Source of the DNA: CAZGOM01 sp964542875
GTDB lineage: Bacteria > Planctomycetota > Phycisphaerae > Phycisphaerales > Phycisphaeraceae
Assembly: GCA_964542875.1 (NCBI GenBank)
Contig: CAZIWA010000049.1
Coordinates: 1 to 37,909, forward strand
Length of the DNA: 37,909 nt
Reading direction: 5' to 3'
Shown: one piece after another, positions 16,373-24,628 of the stretch
Layout of the letters: each line of letters opens with the position of its first letter
Position numbering within the stretch: position 1 is the stretch's first letter
Notes under the pieces: model-generated
The model's database searches: none
Told to the model about the DNA's origin: nothing
The model's input: the letters and a program-made list of their open reading frames with translations, nothing else
Translations under genes and position numbers: made by a program

Positions 16373-16544
16373 GCATTTGACGAATATCCCATGCGTCCGG
16401 GTTGTTGGGCTGTGGGTTGCCGGGTGTCAATGAGTGGCCGCAAGTCATGTCCATGTATCAAAATGGCATTCACCTTGGAGGGTATTGACGTTTTCAAAGC
16501 CCCCCGGCAACCCGAACGCATAGGCCATCGAATACTTCAAATGC
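16373..16544. repeat. 172-base element with long imperfect terminal inverted repeats
   Basis: The left end starts GCATTTGA (16373-16380) and the right end finishes TCAAATGC (16537-16544), its exact complement. Further in, ATGCGTCCGGGTTG at 16391-16404 pairs with CAACCCGAACGCAT at 16508-16521 with one mismatch. The arms span about 37-42 bases with a short gap. The centre holds no convincing gene. No target-site duplication is obvious. It could be a MITE-like element or a structured 5-prime leader of the adenosyltransferase gene. Confidence 0.6.
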
Positions 16545-16555
16545 GATTGCCCTGA

Positions 16556-16597
16556 CTCTGTACCCTGTACTCTGTACTCTGCACCCTGTTCCTTGTA
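16556..16597. repeat. 7-base tandem array, unit CTCTGTA/CCCTGTA (6 copies)
   Basis: CTCTGTA, CCCTGTA, CTCTGTA, CTCTGCA, CCCTGTT, CCTTGTA. It ends 11 bases before the ATG of the adenosyltransferase gene, in the place where a ribosome binding site would normally be, and no Shine-Dalgarno sequence is present. Confidence 0.9.
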
Positions 16598-16608
16598 CCT
16601 TCTCTTCC

Positions 16609-17160
16609 ATGAAGCTCTACACCAAAACCGGCGACGACGGCTCCACCGGCCTCTTCGGCGGCAAGCGCGTTGCTAAAAACTCCCTCCGTATCGAAGCCAT
16701 TGGTGCCGTGGATGAAACCAACAGCGCCATCGGCCTCGCCCGCGCAGGCAGCAATTTCCCCACCATCACCAACCCCCTCATCCAGGTCCAGGACCGCCTC
16801 TTTGAGATCGGCGCAGACCTCGCTACGCCCATTGACGCCCGCGCCGGCAACATCATCCGCCTTGAGCAGCACCGCGTCCAAGAGATCGAAGCCATGATCG
16901 ATCAGGCCGTCGAGCGCCTTCCCGAAATGAAGTTCTTCATCCTCCCCGGCGGCGGCGAACTCGCCTCCCGTCTTCACCTGGCCCGCAGCATCTGCCGCCG
17001 CGCCGAGCGCATCACCATCGCACTCGCGCAGGAAGAAGATGTCACCCCAGCCGTCCTCATCTATCTCAACCGTTTGAGCGACCTTCTCTTCGCCCTTGCC
17101 CGCCGCGCCAACCATAATGAAGGCCTCGACGACGTCCCCTGGATGGGCCGTAAAGCCTGA
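16609..17160 (+). CDS. Cob(I)alamin (corrinoid) adenosyltransferase, PduO type
   Basis: 183 aa, full length. It transfers the adenosyl group of ATP to Co(I) corrinoid to make the adenosylcobalamin cofactor, in the cytoplasm. Seen: the N-terminal ATP-binding signature TKTGDDGSTGLFGG (5-18), VDETNSAIGLAR, and the C-terminal RRAERITIALAQ and YLNRLSDLLFALAR motifs, with the conserved Arg and Asn-Arg-Leu-Ser-Asp block. No B12-dependent enzyme or cobalamin transporter lies nearby. A cobalamin riboswitch is not visible; instead the upstream 310 bases hold three repeat elements. The gene stands alone on this strand. Confidence 0.95.
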   Translation: MKLYTKTGDDGSTGLFGGKRVAKNSLRIEAIGAVDETNSAIGLARAGSNFPTITNPLIQVQDRLFEIGADLATPIDARAGNIIRLEQHRVQEIEAMIDQAVERLPEMKFFILPGGGELASRLHLARSICRRAERITIALAQEEDVTPAVLIYLNRLSDLLFALARRANHNEGLDDVPWMGRKA

Positions 17161-17198
17161 CTTGGTTCAGCTTCCCTCAAAAAACTCTCCTGTAGCTG

Positions 17199-17229
17199 TG
17201 CCATGCTCTCGTCTTCGTGAGCATGTCTT
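17199..17229. repeat. Dispersed hairpin repeat, copy 3
   Basis: CATGCTC, then TCGTCTTCGT, then GAGCATG: a perfect 7-base outer stem and an inner CG/CG pair around the loop TCTT. Compared with copy 4 the loop changed (TCCG to TCTT) while the pairing bases were kept. Confidence 0.85.
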
Positions 17230-17251
17230 CTTCCTGCTCGATTTTTAGCCC

Positions 17252-17289
17252 ATGCTTCTTCGTGCCCTTGGAGCCTTCGTGGTTAACCT
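17252..17289. repeat. CTTCGTG-type degenerate repeat
   Basis: The spacer reads CTTCTTCGTGCCC, TTGGAGCC, TTCGTGGTTAACC. Its complement contains the word order TTAACCACGAAGG...GCACGAAG, which I recall as a frequent intergenic phrase in planctomycete and verrucomicrobial genomes. The recall is unverified; the internal repetition is visible. Confidence 0.4.
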
Positions 17290-17308
17290 TCGCTCTTATC
17301 AACTACAC

Positions 17309-17400
17309 ACTCTAAAACTCTAATCTCAACTCTTCCTCTCGACTCTCGACTCTGAACTCTGAACTCTAGACCCGGGACTCGGGACTCGGGACTCGGGACT
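17309..17400. repeat. Longest 7-base tandem array in the window (at least 9 units)
   Basis: From 17337: TCTCGAC twice, TCTGAAC twice, TCTAGAC, CCGGGAC and TCGGGAC three times, in perfect 7-base phase. Degenerate units (ACTCTAA, AACTCTA, ATCTCAA, CTCTTCC) extend it back to 17309. Neighbouring units are more alike than distant ones, as expected from growth by local duplication. Confidence 0.92.
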
Positions 17401-17419
17401 TCTTCTCCCCCCCCAACGC

Positions 17420-17465
17420 AAAAAAAAGAGAGAGCCGTCTTGCAACGACTCTCCCTTTTATTTTT
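17420..17465. terminator. Bidirectional terminator between the adenosyltransferase and RRM genes
   Basis: A 9-base stem with one mismatch (GAGAGCCGT at 17430-17438, ACGACTCTC at 17445-17453). Eight A at 17420-17427 give a U tract for minus-strand transcription from the RRM gene. CCCTTTTATTTTT on the other side serves plus-strand transcription. Confidence 0.8.
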
Positions 17466-17502
17466 CGCTTGGCTAACTGACTCGGCTTGCGCCGAAGATC
17501 AA

Positions 17503-17856
17503 TTAATACCGGTCGCGACGGCCACCGCCGCCACCACCGCCGCCGCCGTAACCACCACGGCCGCCGCCGCCGCCGCCGTAGCCACCGCCGCCGCCACCGG
17601 AACGCTGTTCCCGGGGCTTAGCTTCGTTGACAGTCAGGGCGCGACCGCCGTGTTCCTTACCGGACAGGCCAGCGATCGCTGCCTGGGCTTCGGAGTCAGA
17701 GGACATTTCGACGAAGCCGAAGCCCTTGCTGCGGCCCGTGTCGCGGTCCATGATGACTTCCGCGCTCTGCACCGAACCGAACTGGCCGAGCAGATCGCCC
17801 AGACCAGCGTTGTCGATGCTGTAAGGAAGGTTACCGACGTACAGTTTCTTACCCAT
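17503..17856 (-). CDS. RRM-domain RNA-binding protein with glycine-rich tail
   Basis: 117 aa. A single RRM fold with RNP2 KLYVGN (4-9) and RNP1 KGFGFVEM (44-51), followed by an Arg/Gly-rich tail (about 86-117) encoded by the CCGCCGCC-rich stretch 17505-17600. Such proteins bind single-stranded RNA and in cyanobacteria and other bacteria often rise in the cold; here they may chaperone mRNA. GGAG lies 7 bases before the ATG. The gene is followed by the bidirectional terminator. The upstream 300 bases are non-coding and could carry a long leader. Confidence 0.95.
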   Translation of the reverse strand: MGKKLYVGNLPYSIDNAGLGDLLGQFGSVQSAEVIMDRDTGRSKGFGFVEMSSDSEAQAAIAGLSGKEHGGRALTVNEAKPREQRSGGGGGGYGGGGGGRGGYGGGGGGGGGRRDRY

Positions 17857-18162
17857 TTCAATGCTCCAAGAGAGACGAATTCAGCCCTGTCAATACTTTC
17901 GGGACCGATGCGAAAGAGCCCGAAACGACGGGCGATTCAGCTTGCTTTCAAGGTTAGCGGGTACCCAAAATTGGGCGTAACGCGCCTCGAATCAACAGGC
18001 TTAACTATACAACTATACCCGATGTGCCCCTTGCAACGCCAGCCCCCTGCTCAAAATATCCCGGAAATACACGTATATTTTTTCTCTGGCGAAAAATGGC
18101 CTGTTTCCATGCCTTTACGTTTAAACAACCTTTGGGGAAGCACGGTGGAAACAAACCACACG
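17857..18162 (-). other. 306-base spacer upstream of the RRM gene
   Basis: No open frame of note. On the minus strand it contains GGAG close to the RRM start and, about 150 bases upstream, two copies of GTATAGT (complements at 18004-18010 and 18012-18018) that could include a -10 box; no well-placed -35 is visible. The length suggests an untranslated leader, as in cold-regulated RNA-binding genes, but I see no specific fold to prove it. Confidence 0.35.
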
Positions 18163-21100
18163 TCAAAAATCCTCTTCCAGGTTCATGAGTTGCTGCCGGT
18201 TGAACCGATTCATCACACCGTCCTCACCAATCGTTCGTTGTTTGTCCATAAACAACCGGTCGTTGCTCATCAGCCAAGTCTCGGGGTCCACAGGCTCCTT
18301 CAGCGGCCCCAGCACACGATTGCCCACCAGCCGCCCCGTGCTTGATTCATACGACAGCAGCTCGTACATCAGCCCCCCATACGCCATCGGCCGATCCCCG
18401 CGAACCGGCTCGATTGAGAATATCGTCGTCGCCTGCTTGCCCCCCGCCGGATTCAACACCGGCCCAAGCTCCGCATTGCCCGCGGCCCCCGCCATGAACG
18501 CCTCTTTCACCTTGGCCTCCTTGTCCTCCGTCGTCGCCGACACGTGCCCCTGCGCCGTACCCGTCAGCCAAACCATCCGCCCCCCGTTGAGCGTCACCCG
18601 GGCCTTAAACTCGATCTCCTGCTGCCCGTTGGGCGCCACCTTGCCTTCCACAAAACCGATCTTCACATAAAGCGCCTGCCCCGCGCCGCCTTCCGCACCG
18701 CCCGGCACCAGCCCAAACACCGGCATCGCCGCCCCCTGCTGCGGCTCCACGCTGTCCACGGGACGTATCGCCAACACTTGATTAGGCATTACCCGAACCC
18801 CCGCCCAGGGCTTGTTGCCATAGTCTTCGTGCGCTTTCCAGAGCACATTACCCGTCCGGTCAAGCGCCACCATCCCGCCCTTCATCCACGCCAGCCAGCC
18901 CTTGCCCATCGGCACCGCCTGCACCGGCTCGCGCTCGTCACTGGGGCGAATGCTCACCCGCCCGGTGATCTGTGCCGCCGCGGGATCAAACATCGCCAGC
19001 GTCGCCGGGCCTTCCTGTATCAGCACGCTCGACGCCGTCGCCGCGAAAAACGCGCGCGTCCCCAGCCGTGAGATCGCCATCCGTTTCACCTGCGCCCCCG
19101 CCTTCACCGGCCGGCTCACCACCTGCCCGTTGGACATGTACGCCAGGTAGCCGTCCCCCGTCACCCCCGCCCAGGGAATCGTCCCTTGCGTCTCCACCAC
19201 CGGCATGCGCTGCTCACCCGTCAGCGGGTCCAGCACCACCACCACTCCGGATTGCTCATCGGTCTTAAACCGCCCCAGCACACCCTTGAGCACCACCGCA
19301 TCCGACGACATGGAAAGCGATTCCAGTTGCTCCATCGGCAAAAGCGCTTTCCATGCCACCTCGCCCGTCGACCGGTCCACCGCGCATACCCGGCCGTTGT
19401 TGTCCGCCACCACGATCACCGAATCGTTCACCCCGATGAACTCCGACCGTGGCGTATTGCGCACCGCTTCATCACGCATCACCATCCGCCCGTTCATCGG
19501 CGCCATCCGGCGCCGCGGGTTGAGCATCGGCTCCAGCACCCGCTGCTCCGGCGTCATCAGTTCCAGGCGTGATTGATCATTGCCTGCGGATTCCAGCACC
19601 AGGTTGATGTCGAGATCCGGCCCCGGCATCAGGCTCAGCAGATCGCCCACGCCGAAAAACACCAGCCGCCTCACCGCCGGCATCCACACGCACAGCCTGT
19701 CGCTGTCCTGAAACACCAGCGCCACCGGCCCGGCCATCCCTTGGATCGTCTGCGGCTGGTTTCTCGCCAGAGTCGTGGGATGAATCACCGAAAGCATCGA
19801 CCGCTCCACCGCCGTGATGTAACGCCCGCTGATGGATTCCCGGTCCAGGGATTCAATCGGTTCCGGCAGCAGCATTCCCTGGAACTGCACCGGTTGCAGC
19901 ATCTCCCGCAGGCCCGCCTTGCTGGTTTCTCCCGGGTCCTGGCGCTCCTGCAAATGCGCAATCCACGCTTCCGGGGAGATCTTCACTTCCTGCCGGTAAA
20001 GCATCATCCCGGGATACTCCCGCTGCGCCCTGCGCAGCCACCCGATCGCCCGGGTCTGCTGGTTAAGCCGGAGATTCACATCCACCAGCTTGCTGAGGAT
20101 CAGTTCCATGTCCTCCGTCCGCTTGCCCAGAAGATAAGCCCGGGCCAACAGCCTTGTGCTTGTCGAGGGATCACGCGCCATCTTCCCCACCCCGGCCATG
20201 TACAGCGCGCGAGGCGTCACCTGCGCAAACGGAAACCGCTCGGCGATTCTCTGGCACGCATCCGGATCAGGCGATCCCGAAAGCACCTGCGCATCCAGCA
20301 GGCTCTTGGCCTGCGCCTCAAACGCCGCATACACCCCGGGGCCATGCTCGTCGATCAGCGCCGCCAGCACGGACCTCGCCCAGAATTCCGCCCGCTGGCT
20401 CATCATCCCCCGGGTCACCGGCTGCGACGCCAGCGTCGCATCGCCCAGCACATGCTGCACCTGCGCCACAGCCTCCTGCGGCCGCTCCGCCTGCCGGAGA
20501 TAGTCGATCAAAAGCAGCCGGTACTCCACCTCCTGCTGAGGCGTCTGCACGATCCTTCCCAACGTGTCCAGCACGCCCTTGCGCTGCGGCAAGGTCAGGT
20601 TCCCCTGCGCCCCCGCAAACGCAGCCAGAAACTCCACCATGGCCTGCGCTTTCGCCTCCGGCACGCTCGCGTCCGGGCTCTGCGCCTTCGCAGCCTTGAG
20701 CGCTTCGCCGATGCGTCCGATCAGTTCCAGCCCCTGCCCCGTCACCGCGGCATCCTGCTTCTTAAAACCCAGGGATGCCAGCGACATGCCCGTCCTCGGG
20801 TCGTCGGGGTGTTTCCTGGCCTGCTCATTGATATACGCGATCGCCGCGTCCCACGGCATGAAAAACCGGATCGTCTCCCGGTCGGTGAGAATCGCCTCAC
20901 GCCCGGAAAACCGCAGCGTGCCCTGCCCCGCCATCGCCAGCGTGTCCACCAGTTTGCCCGTATCCAGGTCGTAGCAGAACAGTTTGGGGCCGATGGGCAA
21001 AAGCATCACATCCCGGATCACCTGCCCCGGCCACGGCATGCCAAACGGTTCGTTTTCCGAAGACGGCAGCCCCGTCTCCCAGCGGCGCTTGAATGTCGCC

Positions 21101-22896
21101 CCATCGATCAATTGCAGCTTCCGCGACGCAAGAATGAAATTCTCCCCCACCTGCGCGATGGAGTCCGCCCCGCCGCTCCTGATCGTGTTCCCCGTCGCCA
21201 CCGGCTGGCCCGTCTGCGCATCAAACACCGACACCTGGTCGGACCCGGGAACTTTCAGCACCAGCCCCACCGGCAGCCGCATCGGCTCAAACTCCACAGG
21301 CGGCTGATCCACCACCTCCGTATTGCCGATCCCCTGGCCCGATTCCACCGCCCTGCTCACCTCCGTCATCGGCGTCGCCAGCCATCGGATTTGCCCAGAC
21401 CGCGCATCCACGCGCGTCAGCGCGCCGCTGCCGTCAAGCACCACCAGATCGCCACCATCCACAATCACCTGCGCAGTCTCCGGCCGCGCCGAGGAGCTCA
21501 CCCGCCCGCTCGCCAGGATGTACCTCGTCCAAACCGGCACCCCTGTCTCGATGTTGAACGCCCCCAGAAAAAGCTCGCTCTGCCCCGCCCCCATCTGCTC
21601 GTTGCGCCCCGCGTTGGGCCGGCAGTACATCGCATACGCCAGGTTGCCTGATATCACCGGCGTCCCCGTCAGCATCGTCCTGCCCAGCCTCGGGTCGCCC
21701 TGCGGCACGCTGTACCGCCAAAGCTGCCGGCCCGTCGCCCGGTCCAGGCACACCAGCGCGCTGGCCTGGCTTCCCATCGACCACGGCTCCAGCAAGTAAG
21801 GCGAATACCCCATCACCGCCAGCACATTGTCGCCCTGAATCGCCACCGCGCGCGCTTCGGGCAACCTCCGGTTGGCGCTCACCAGCGCCGTCTGCGTCTG
21901 CGACCCGTTATTCAGGTTGATCGGTATCCCTGTGTGCGACCACACCTGTCGCCCCGACAGCCGGTCCAGCGCCACCACCTTCAACCCCGTATTGATGATC
22001 ACCATCCCATCGCTCACCACAGGCTTCACGATGAACGGCAGCTTCGCTTCCCGGACCGAGTACCCCTGCATTGCCAGCGCTGCGATCTGCGTATCATCCA
22101 GATACGTCGACCTCAGCGAAAACTCCCAAAGCGGCACCTTAAGGTCGATCTTGCGCAGGTCGTTTAGCGTCGTCGTCTGCCCCCCTGCCTCATCGCTCGC
22201 CGTCGATGCGCTTTCCGCTGCGGGCACCTTCGTCCAGGCCGCGCCCGTCTGCGCCAGGTCCGGGTCCTGGCTCCCCTTGGCTTCCTCCATCAGCTTCGCC
22301 AGCCCGGGCTTATCCCCCGTCAGCCGCGCCAGCGTGATCTGGATCTTTAAAAGCCGTTCCCCTTGCCCCCGCACATCAGGATGCGACTGCGCCTGCGTCA
22401 CCAGCCATTGCGCCTGCCCGAAATCCCCGTTGGCGATCATCATCACGCACGCGTCCAGCGTCGCCGTAAGCCCGGATTTGGTCAGCCAGTACCGGTCGGC
22501 CAGGCTCTGCAGCCGCTGGATCGACATTCCCTCTTCGCGCACCTTCGCCAGCGCTTTGCCGGCCTCCGGCTCGGCCTCGCTGCGATACGCCGCCAGCAGC
22601 CGCTCGTCGCTCTGCAGCGCCTGCCGAACCTGCATCTGAATGTCCGCATACCGCCCCGGCCCCGTGCCGATCAACCGTCCCTCATGCTCCCTGTTAAGTT
22701 TCAGGAAAAGCCCCACCGCCTCCACGTAGCGCTTCTGGTTCACCAGCCCGCGCGCCCGGTCAAACGTTTCCGTCGCCGCAGGCGAGTCATCCACATAAAT
22801 CCCCCCGGTCCCCGGTGCACCCAACAGCGCACCCGGCCCGGCAACGCACAGCGCCAGCATCAGCGCAAACCCAAGTTGGCGGCGCTTTGGTTTCAT
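18163..22896 (-). CDS. Large exported PQQ-like beta-propeller protein, 1577 aa
   Basis: The N-terminus (basic KPKRRQ, then LGFALMLALCVAGPGALLG) is a signal peptide. Residues 40-110 look like a TPR-type helical pair (ARGLVNQKRYVEAVGLFLKL). The central and C-terminal parts contain several PQQ/BamB-type blade signatures: VVALDRLSGRQVWSH, LVCLDRATGRQLWRY, VFDAQTGQPVATG, LFCYDLDTGKLVDTL, AVDRSTGEVAWKAL and VVLDPLTGEQRMPV. Between the two propeller regions (about 690-1000) is a helical repeat region with TPR character. This predicts an envelope scaffold or binding protein rather than an enzyme; no PQQ dehydrogenase active-site residues are evident. It stands alone, and the RRM gene follows it on the same strand after a 306-base gap. 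Confidence 0.85.
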   Translation of the reverse strand: MKPKRRQLGFALMLALCVAGPGALLGAPGTGGIYVDDSPAATETFDRARGLVNQKRYVEAVGLFLKLNREHEGRLIGTGPGRYADIQMQVRQALQSDERLLAAYRSEAEPEAGKALAKVREEGMSIQRLQSLADRYWLTKSGLTATLDACVMMIANGDFGQAQWLVTQAQSHPDVRGQGERLLKIQITLARLTGDKPGLAKLMEEAKGSQDPDLAQTGAAWTKVPAAESASTASDEAGGQTTTLNDLRKIDLKVPLWEFSLRSTYLDDTQIAALAMQGYSVREAKLPFIVKPVVSDGMVIINTGLKVVALDRLSGRQVWSHTGIPINLNNGSQTQTALVSANRRLPEARAVAIQGDNVLAVMGYSPYLLEPWSMGSQASALVCLDRATGRQLWRYSVPQGDPRLGRTMLTGTPVISGNLAYAMYCRPNAGRNEQMGAGQSELFLGAFNIETGVPVWTRYILASGRVSSSARPETAQVIVDGGDLVVLDGSGALTRVDARSGQIRWLATPMTEVSRAVESGQGIGNTEVVDQPPVEFEPMRLPVGLVLKVPGSDQVSVFDAQTGQPVATGNTIRSGGADSIAQVGENFILASRKLQLIDGATFKRRWETGLPSSENEPFGMPWPGQVIRDVMLLPIGPKLFCYDLDTGKLVDTLAMAGQGTLRFSGREAILTDRETIRFFMPWDAAIAYINEQARKHPDDPRTGMSLASLGFKKQDAAVTGQGLELIGRIGEALKAAKAQSPDASVPEAKAQAMVEFLAAFAGAQGNLTLPQRKGVLDTLGRIVQTPQQEVEYRLLLIDYLRQAERPQEAVAQVQHVLGDATLASQPVTRGMMSQRAEFWARSVLAALIDEHGPGVYAAFEAQAKSLLDAQVLSGSPDPDACQRIAERFPFAQVTPRALYMAGVGKMARDPSTSTRLLARAYLLGKRTEDMELILSKLVDVNLRLNQQTRAIGWLRRAQREYPGMMLYRQEVKISPEAWIAHLQERQDPGETSKAGLREMLQPVQFQGMLLPEPIESLDRESISGRYITAVERSMLSVIHPTTLARNQPQTIQGMAGPVALVFQDSDRLCVWMPAVRRLVFFGVGDLLSLMPGPDLDINLVLESAGNDQSRLELMTPEQRVLEPMLNPRRRMAPMNGRMVMRDEAVRNTPRSEFIGVNDSVIVVADNNGRVCAVDRSTGEVAWKALLPMEQLESLSMSSDAVVLKGVLGRFKTDEQSGVVVVLDPLTGEQRMPVVETQGTIPWAGVTGDGYLAYMSNGQVVSRPVKAGAQVKRMAISRLGTRAFFAATASSVLIQEGPATLAMFDPAAAQITGRVSIRPSDEREPVQAVPMGKGWLAWMKGGMVALDRTGNVLWKAHEDYGNKPWAGVRVMPNQVLAIRPVDSVEPQQGAAMPVFGLVPGGAEGGAGQALYVKIGFVEGKVAPNGQQEIEFKARVTLNGGRMVWLTGTAQGHVSATTEDKEAKVKEAFMAGAAGNAELGPVLNPAGGKQATTIFSIEPVRGDRPMAYGGLMYELLSYESSTGRLVGNRVLGPLKEPVDPETWLMSNDRLFMDKQRTIGEDGVMNRFNRQQLMNLEEDF

Positions 22897-23021
22897 CCCC
22901 GAATCCTAGCCATGTCCAGCAAGTCAGGCTTCACGTTACCAATTAAGACGTTAAAAACCATCCCCCGGTTCAAACACCAGCCATTTCCCATTCTTCCTTT
23001 TCACTTTTCGCATTCTTCTCT

Positions 23022-23360
23022 CTACGTTCCCCGCTCAAACTGCTGCTGCACCCACGTCCACGCCGCCACCGTCCGCGGAAACCCCAATGTGTTCATCGCC
23101 AGCAGCACCGCCTGTTCGATCTCTTCTTTTGTCGCCCCCGCCAGCATCGCCTTGCGCACGTGGCTGCGCACCGCCGATTCCAACCCCGCACCGATCGAAA
23201 TCCCGATCTTCACCAGCTCCAGCGTCTTCTCATCCAGCGGCCCATACCCCTTCACCGCCTCCTGCACACCTTGATGCGCCGCCCCCAGCTCCGGGTACTT
23301 CTCAATAAATGCCTTAAACGCACTCGGCAGCTTCGGCTCATTTAAATTCGCTTCGCTCAT
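23022..23360 (-). CDS. Carboxymuconolactone decarboxylase (CMD/AhpD-fold) family protein lacking the redox cysteines
   Basis: 112 aa, one CMD domain. The family fold is visible in LDEKTLELVKIGISIGAGLESAVRSHVRKAM (two parts) and AGATKEEIEQAVLLA. Members with AhpD-type peroxidase activity carry C-x2-C-x3-H; here the two cysteine positions are Leu and Ala, and only the His (of RSH) remains. Disulphide chemistry is therefore excluded, leaving a decarboxylase-like or structural role. It is downstream of the PhyH-type gene on the same strand, with a heptamer array in the 164-base gap. Confidence 0.88.
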   Translation of the reverse strand: MSEANLNEPKLPSAFKAFIEKYPELGAAHQGVQEAVKGYGPLDEKTLELVKIGISIGAGLESAVRSHVRKAMLAGATKEEIEQAVLLAMNTLGFPRTVAAWTWVQQQFERGT

Positions 23361-23449
23361 CGGGCACCCTTCACACTTTAAAACCAGAAACCCCCACGAG
23401 GATACAAAATCCCCAAAGGACTTTAAGCCTCCTCATCTCTTCTTCTTCG

Positions 23450-23477
23450 ACCCGATACCCGATACCCGTACCCCGAA
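23450..23477. repeat. 7-base tandem array, unit ACCCGAT (4 copies)
   Basis: ACCCGAT, ACCCGAT, ACCCGTA, CCCCGAA. It lies between the PhyH-type gene and the CMD gene, 89 bases upstream of the latter in its reading direction. Confidence 0.85.
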
Positions 23478-23524
23478 AAAGCCGCAGGCCCTCCCTCCAC
23501 TCTTCCCACACCCCCAACCCCTCC

Positions 23525-24340
23525 TCACAGATTGTGATGCGTCCGGTGCGCCGCCGGACCCGTCACCGTGCCATCAAGCTGATACCGGTTATCGCACGAA
23601 AGCCTCAGGATGTTTCCCGACACATTGGGCATCGCCTTGTGGATCGTGTGCGAGTGGAACAGCAGCACATCCCCAGCAGCGAAGTCCCCCGTGTGCCACG
23701 CCAGTTCGCCCAGCGATTCGCGGATCATTCCTTCATCCATGCCGGAGCCCGCGTACTTGTGCTCGGGAAAAATCTTGTGCGTCAAAAAACCCTTCTTGTG
23801 CGACTTGGCCATCACCGCCAGCCCGCCCACCGCAAGTGGAATATCGCCGATGGGCGTCCACACCGTGTACGTGTCCGGGCTCCCGGCGATGTAGTGAAAG
23901 TCCTGGTGCGCAGGCGTCGTCTGCAGCACGTTGTTGGGAAAGCTCACCCGCCCGATGTGCATCTTGTGGTTAAACGCCTTGCCCCCAAGCAGGCGCTCAA
24001 ACAGGTTCATATAAAACGCATCGCCCGGCAGCCCGTTAAACAGTGGCAGGTTCAGCATCTTCTTGTACACCGCCATGTACACCGGCTCGGATTCCGTAAA
24101 CGGCCCCACGCCTGACCAGCGCCCCTCCATCAGCGGCGCCTTCGGGTCCAGCCACCCCGCATCCTTGCACACTTCCAGGATCTGCCGCCGCAGTTCCAGC
24201 ACCTGCTCCCGCGGCCCCGTTTTACGCAGATACAAGTACCCCTGCTCCGCCAATTGCGCCTTCAGCGCCTGCGTGTCATGAAACAAGCCCGAAGAATCGA
24301 TCAAGCTCGTAACCGCCAAAGGCGTTGCAGTCGCGCTCAT
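23525..24340 (-). CDS. Phytanoyl-CoA dioxygenase (PhyH) family protein
   Basis: 271 aa. The family comprises Fe(II)/2-oxoglutarate oxygenases that hydroxylate small molecules. Seen: His145 and Asp147 in HQDFHY as the first two iron ligands, a distal His in HSHTIHKAMPN (probably His234), and Arg246 in ILRLSCDNRY for 2-oxoglutarate. All needed residues are present. No signal peptide, so it is cytoplasmic. AGGA lies about 7 bases before the ATG. Planctomycetes carry many paralogues of unknown substrate, often beside sugar catabolic genes, and this one is divergent from an oligogalacturonate-lyase-like gene. Confidence 0.9.
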   Translation of the reverse strand: MSATATPLAVTSLIDSSGLFHDTQALKAQLAEQGYLYLRKTGPREQVLELRRQILEVCKDAGWLDPKAPLMEGRWSGVGPFTESEPVYMAVYKKMLNLPLFNGLPGDAFYMNLFERLLGGKAFNHKMHIGRVSFPNNVLQTTPAHQDFHYIAGSPDTYTVWTPIGDIPLAVGGLAVMAKSHKKGFLTHKIFPEHKYAGSGMDEGMIRESLGELAWHTGDFAAGDVLLFHSHTIHKAMPNVSGNILRLSCDNRYQLDGTVTGPAAHRTHHNL

Positions 24341-24628
24341 ATGAAAGTCCTGTGAATGAAACGTTTAAATGAAGGAACCAAGAACCCCGACACTCAATCT
24401 TAAGCTAAATGTTAAGTCTCAAACTATCCATTTTCAAGGCAGCCATCACCCACAGCTTCTAACCTCTTGACCCAGGGCACGGGACAAGGGACACGGACTC
24501 TCTTTCCTCCTCTTTAAGATTCATCCACCATGTGAGTATTGACACAAACACACCTCAACCAGACAATTTCTCCCCGTCCGCACCCGCTGACGCACCTCCC
24601 TCTAAAAACGGCCACGCACGCCACCCCC
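24341..24628. other. Divergent spacer between the PhyH and oligogalacturonate-lyase-like genes
   Basis: 288 bases. It contains a short inverted repeat CTTAA...TTAAG (24399-24403 and 24412-24416) and a heptamer array at 24469-24496. A frame for the plus-strand gene stays open from a TTG at 24539, but its first 30 residues are Pro/Thr/His-rich and look non-coding. No clear promoter pair seen. Confidence 0.4.
24469..24500. repeat. 7-base tandem array, unit GACACGG (4 copies)
   Basis: GACCCAG, GGCACGG, GACAAGG, GACACGG, ACTC. More degenerate than the others but in 7-base phase. Confidence 0.7.

Noticed and set aside
16446..16529. 27-codon minus-strand frame starting MAYAFGLPGG inside the inverted-repeat element
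   Set aside because: No ribosome binding site or other support; it overlaps an element arm and could arise by chance.
16298..16608. Cobalamin riboswitch upstream of the adenosyltransferase gene
   Set aside because: No B12-box sequence (GCCACTG-like in the right place) or matching helices could be recognised; the region is explained by three repeat elements.
17309..17400. CRISPR-like array
   Set aside because: The unit is 7 bases with no spacers; there are no cas genes.
17505..17600. CCGCCGCC-type tandem repeat
   Set aside because: It encodes the glycine-rich tail of the RRM protein and is explained by the coding sequence.
19573..21651. 692-codon plus-strand frame inside the 1577-aa propeller gene
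   Set aside because: Arg/His/Pro-rich translation typical of antisense to a GC-rich gene; the minus-strand protein has clear PQQ-type blades and a signal peptide.
22979..23018. Further heptamer array (CCATTTC, CCATTCT, TCCTTTT, CACTTTT)
   Set aside because: Seven-base phase is only suggestive in a simple C/T-rich stretch, so it is not counted.
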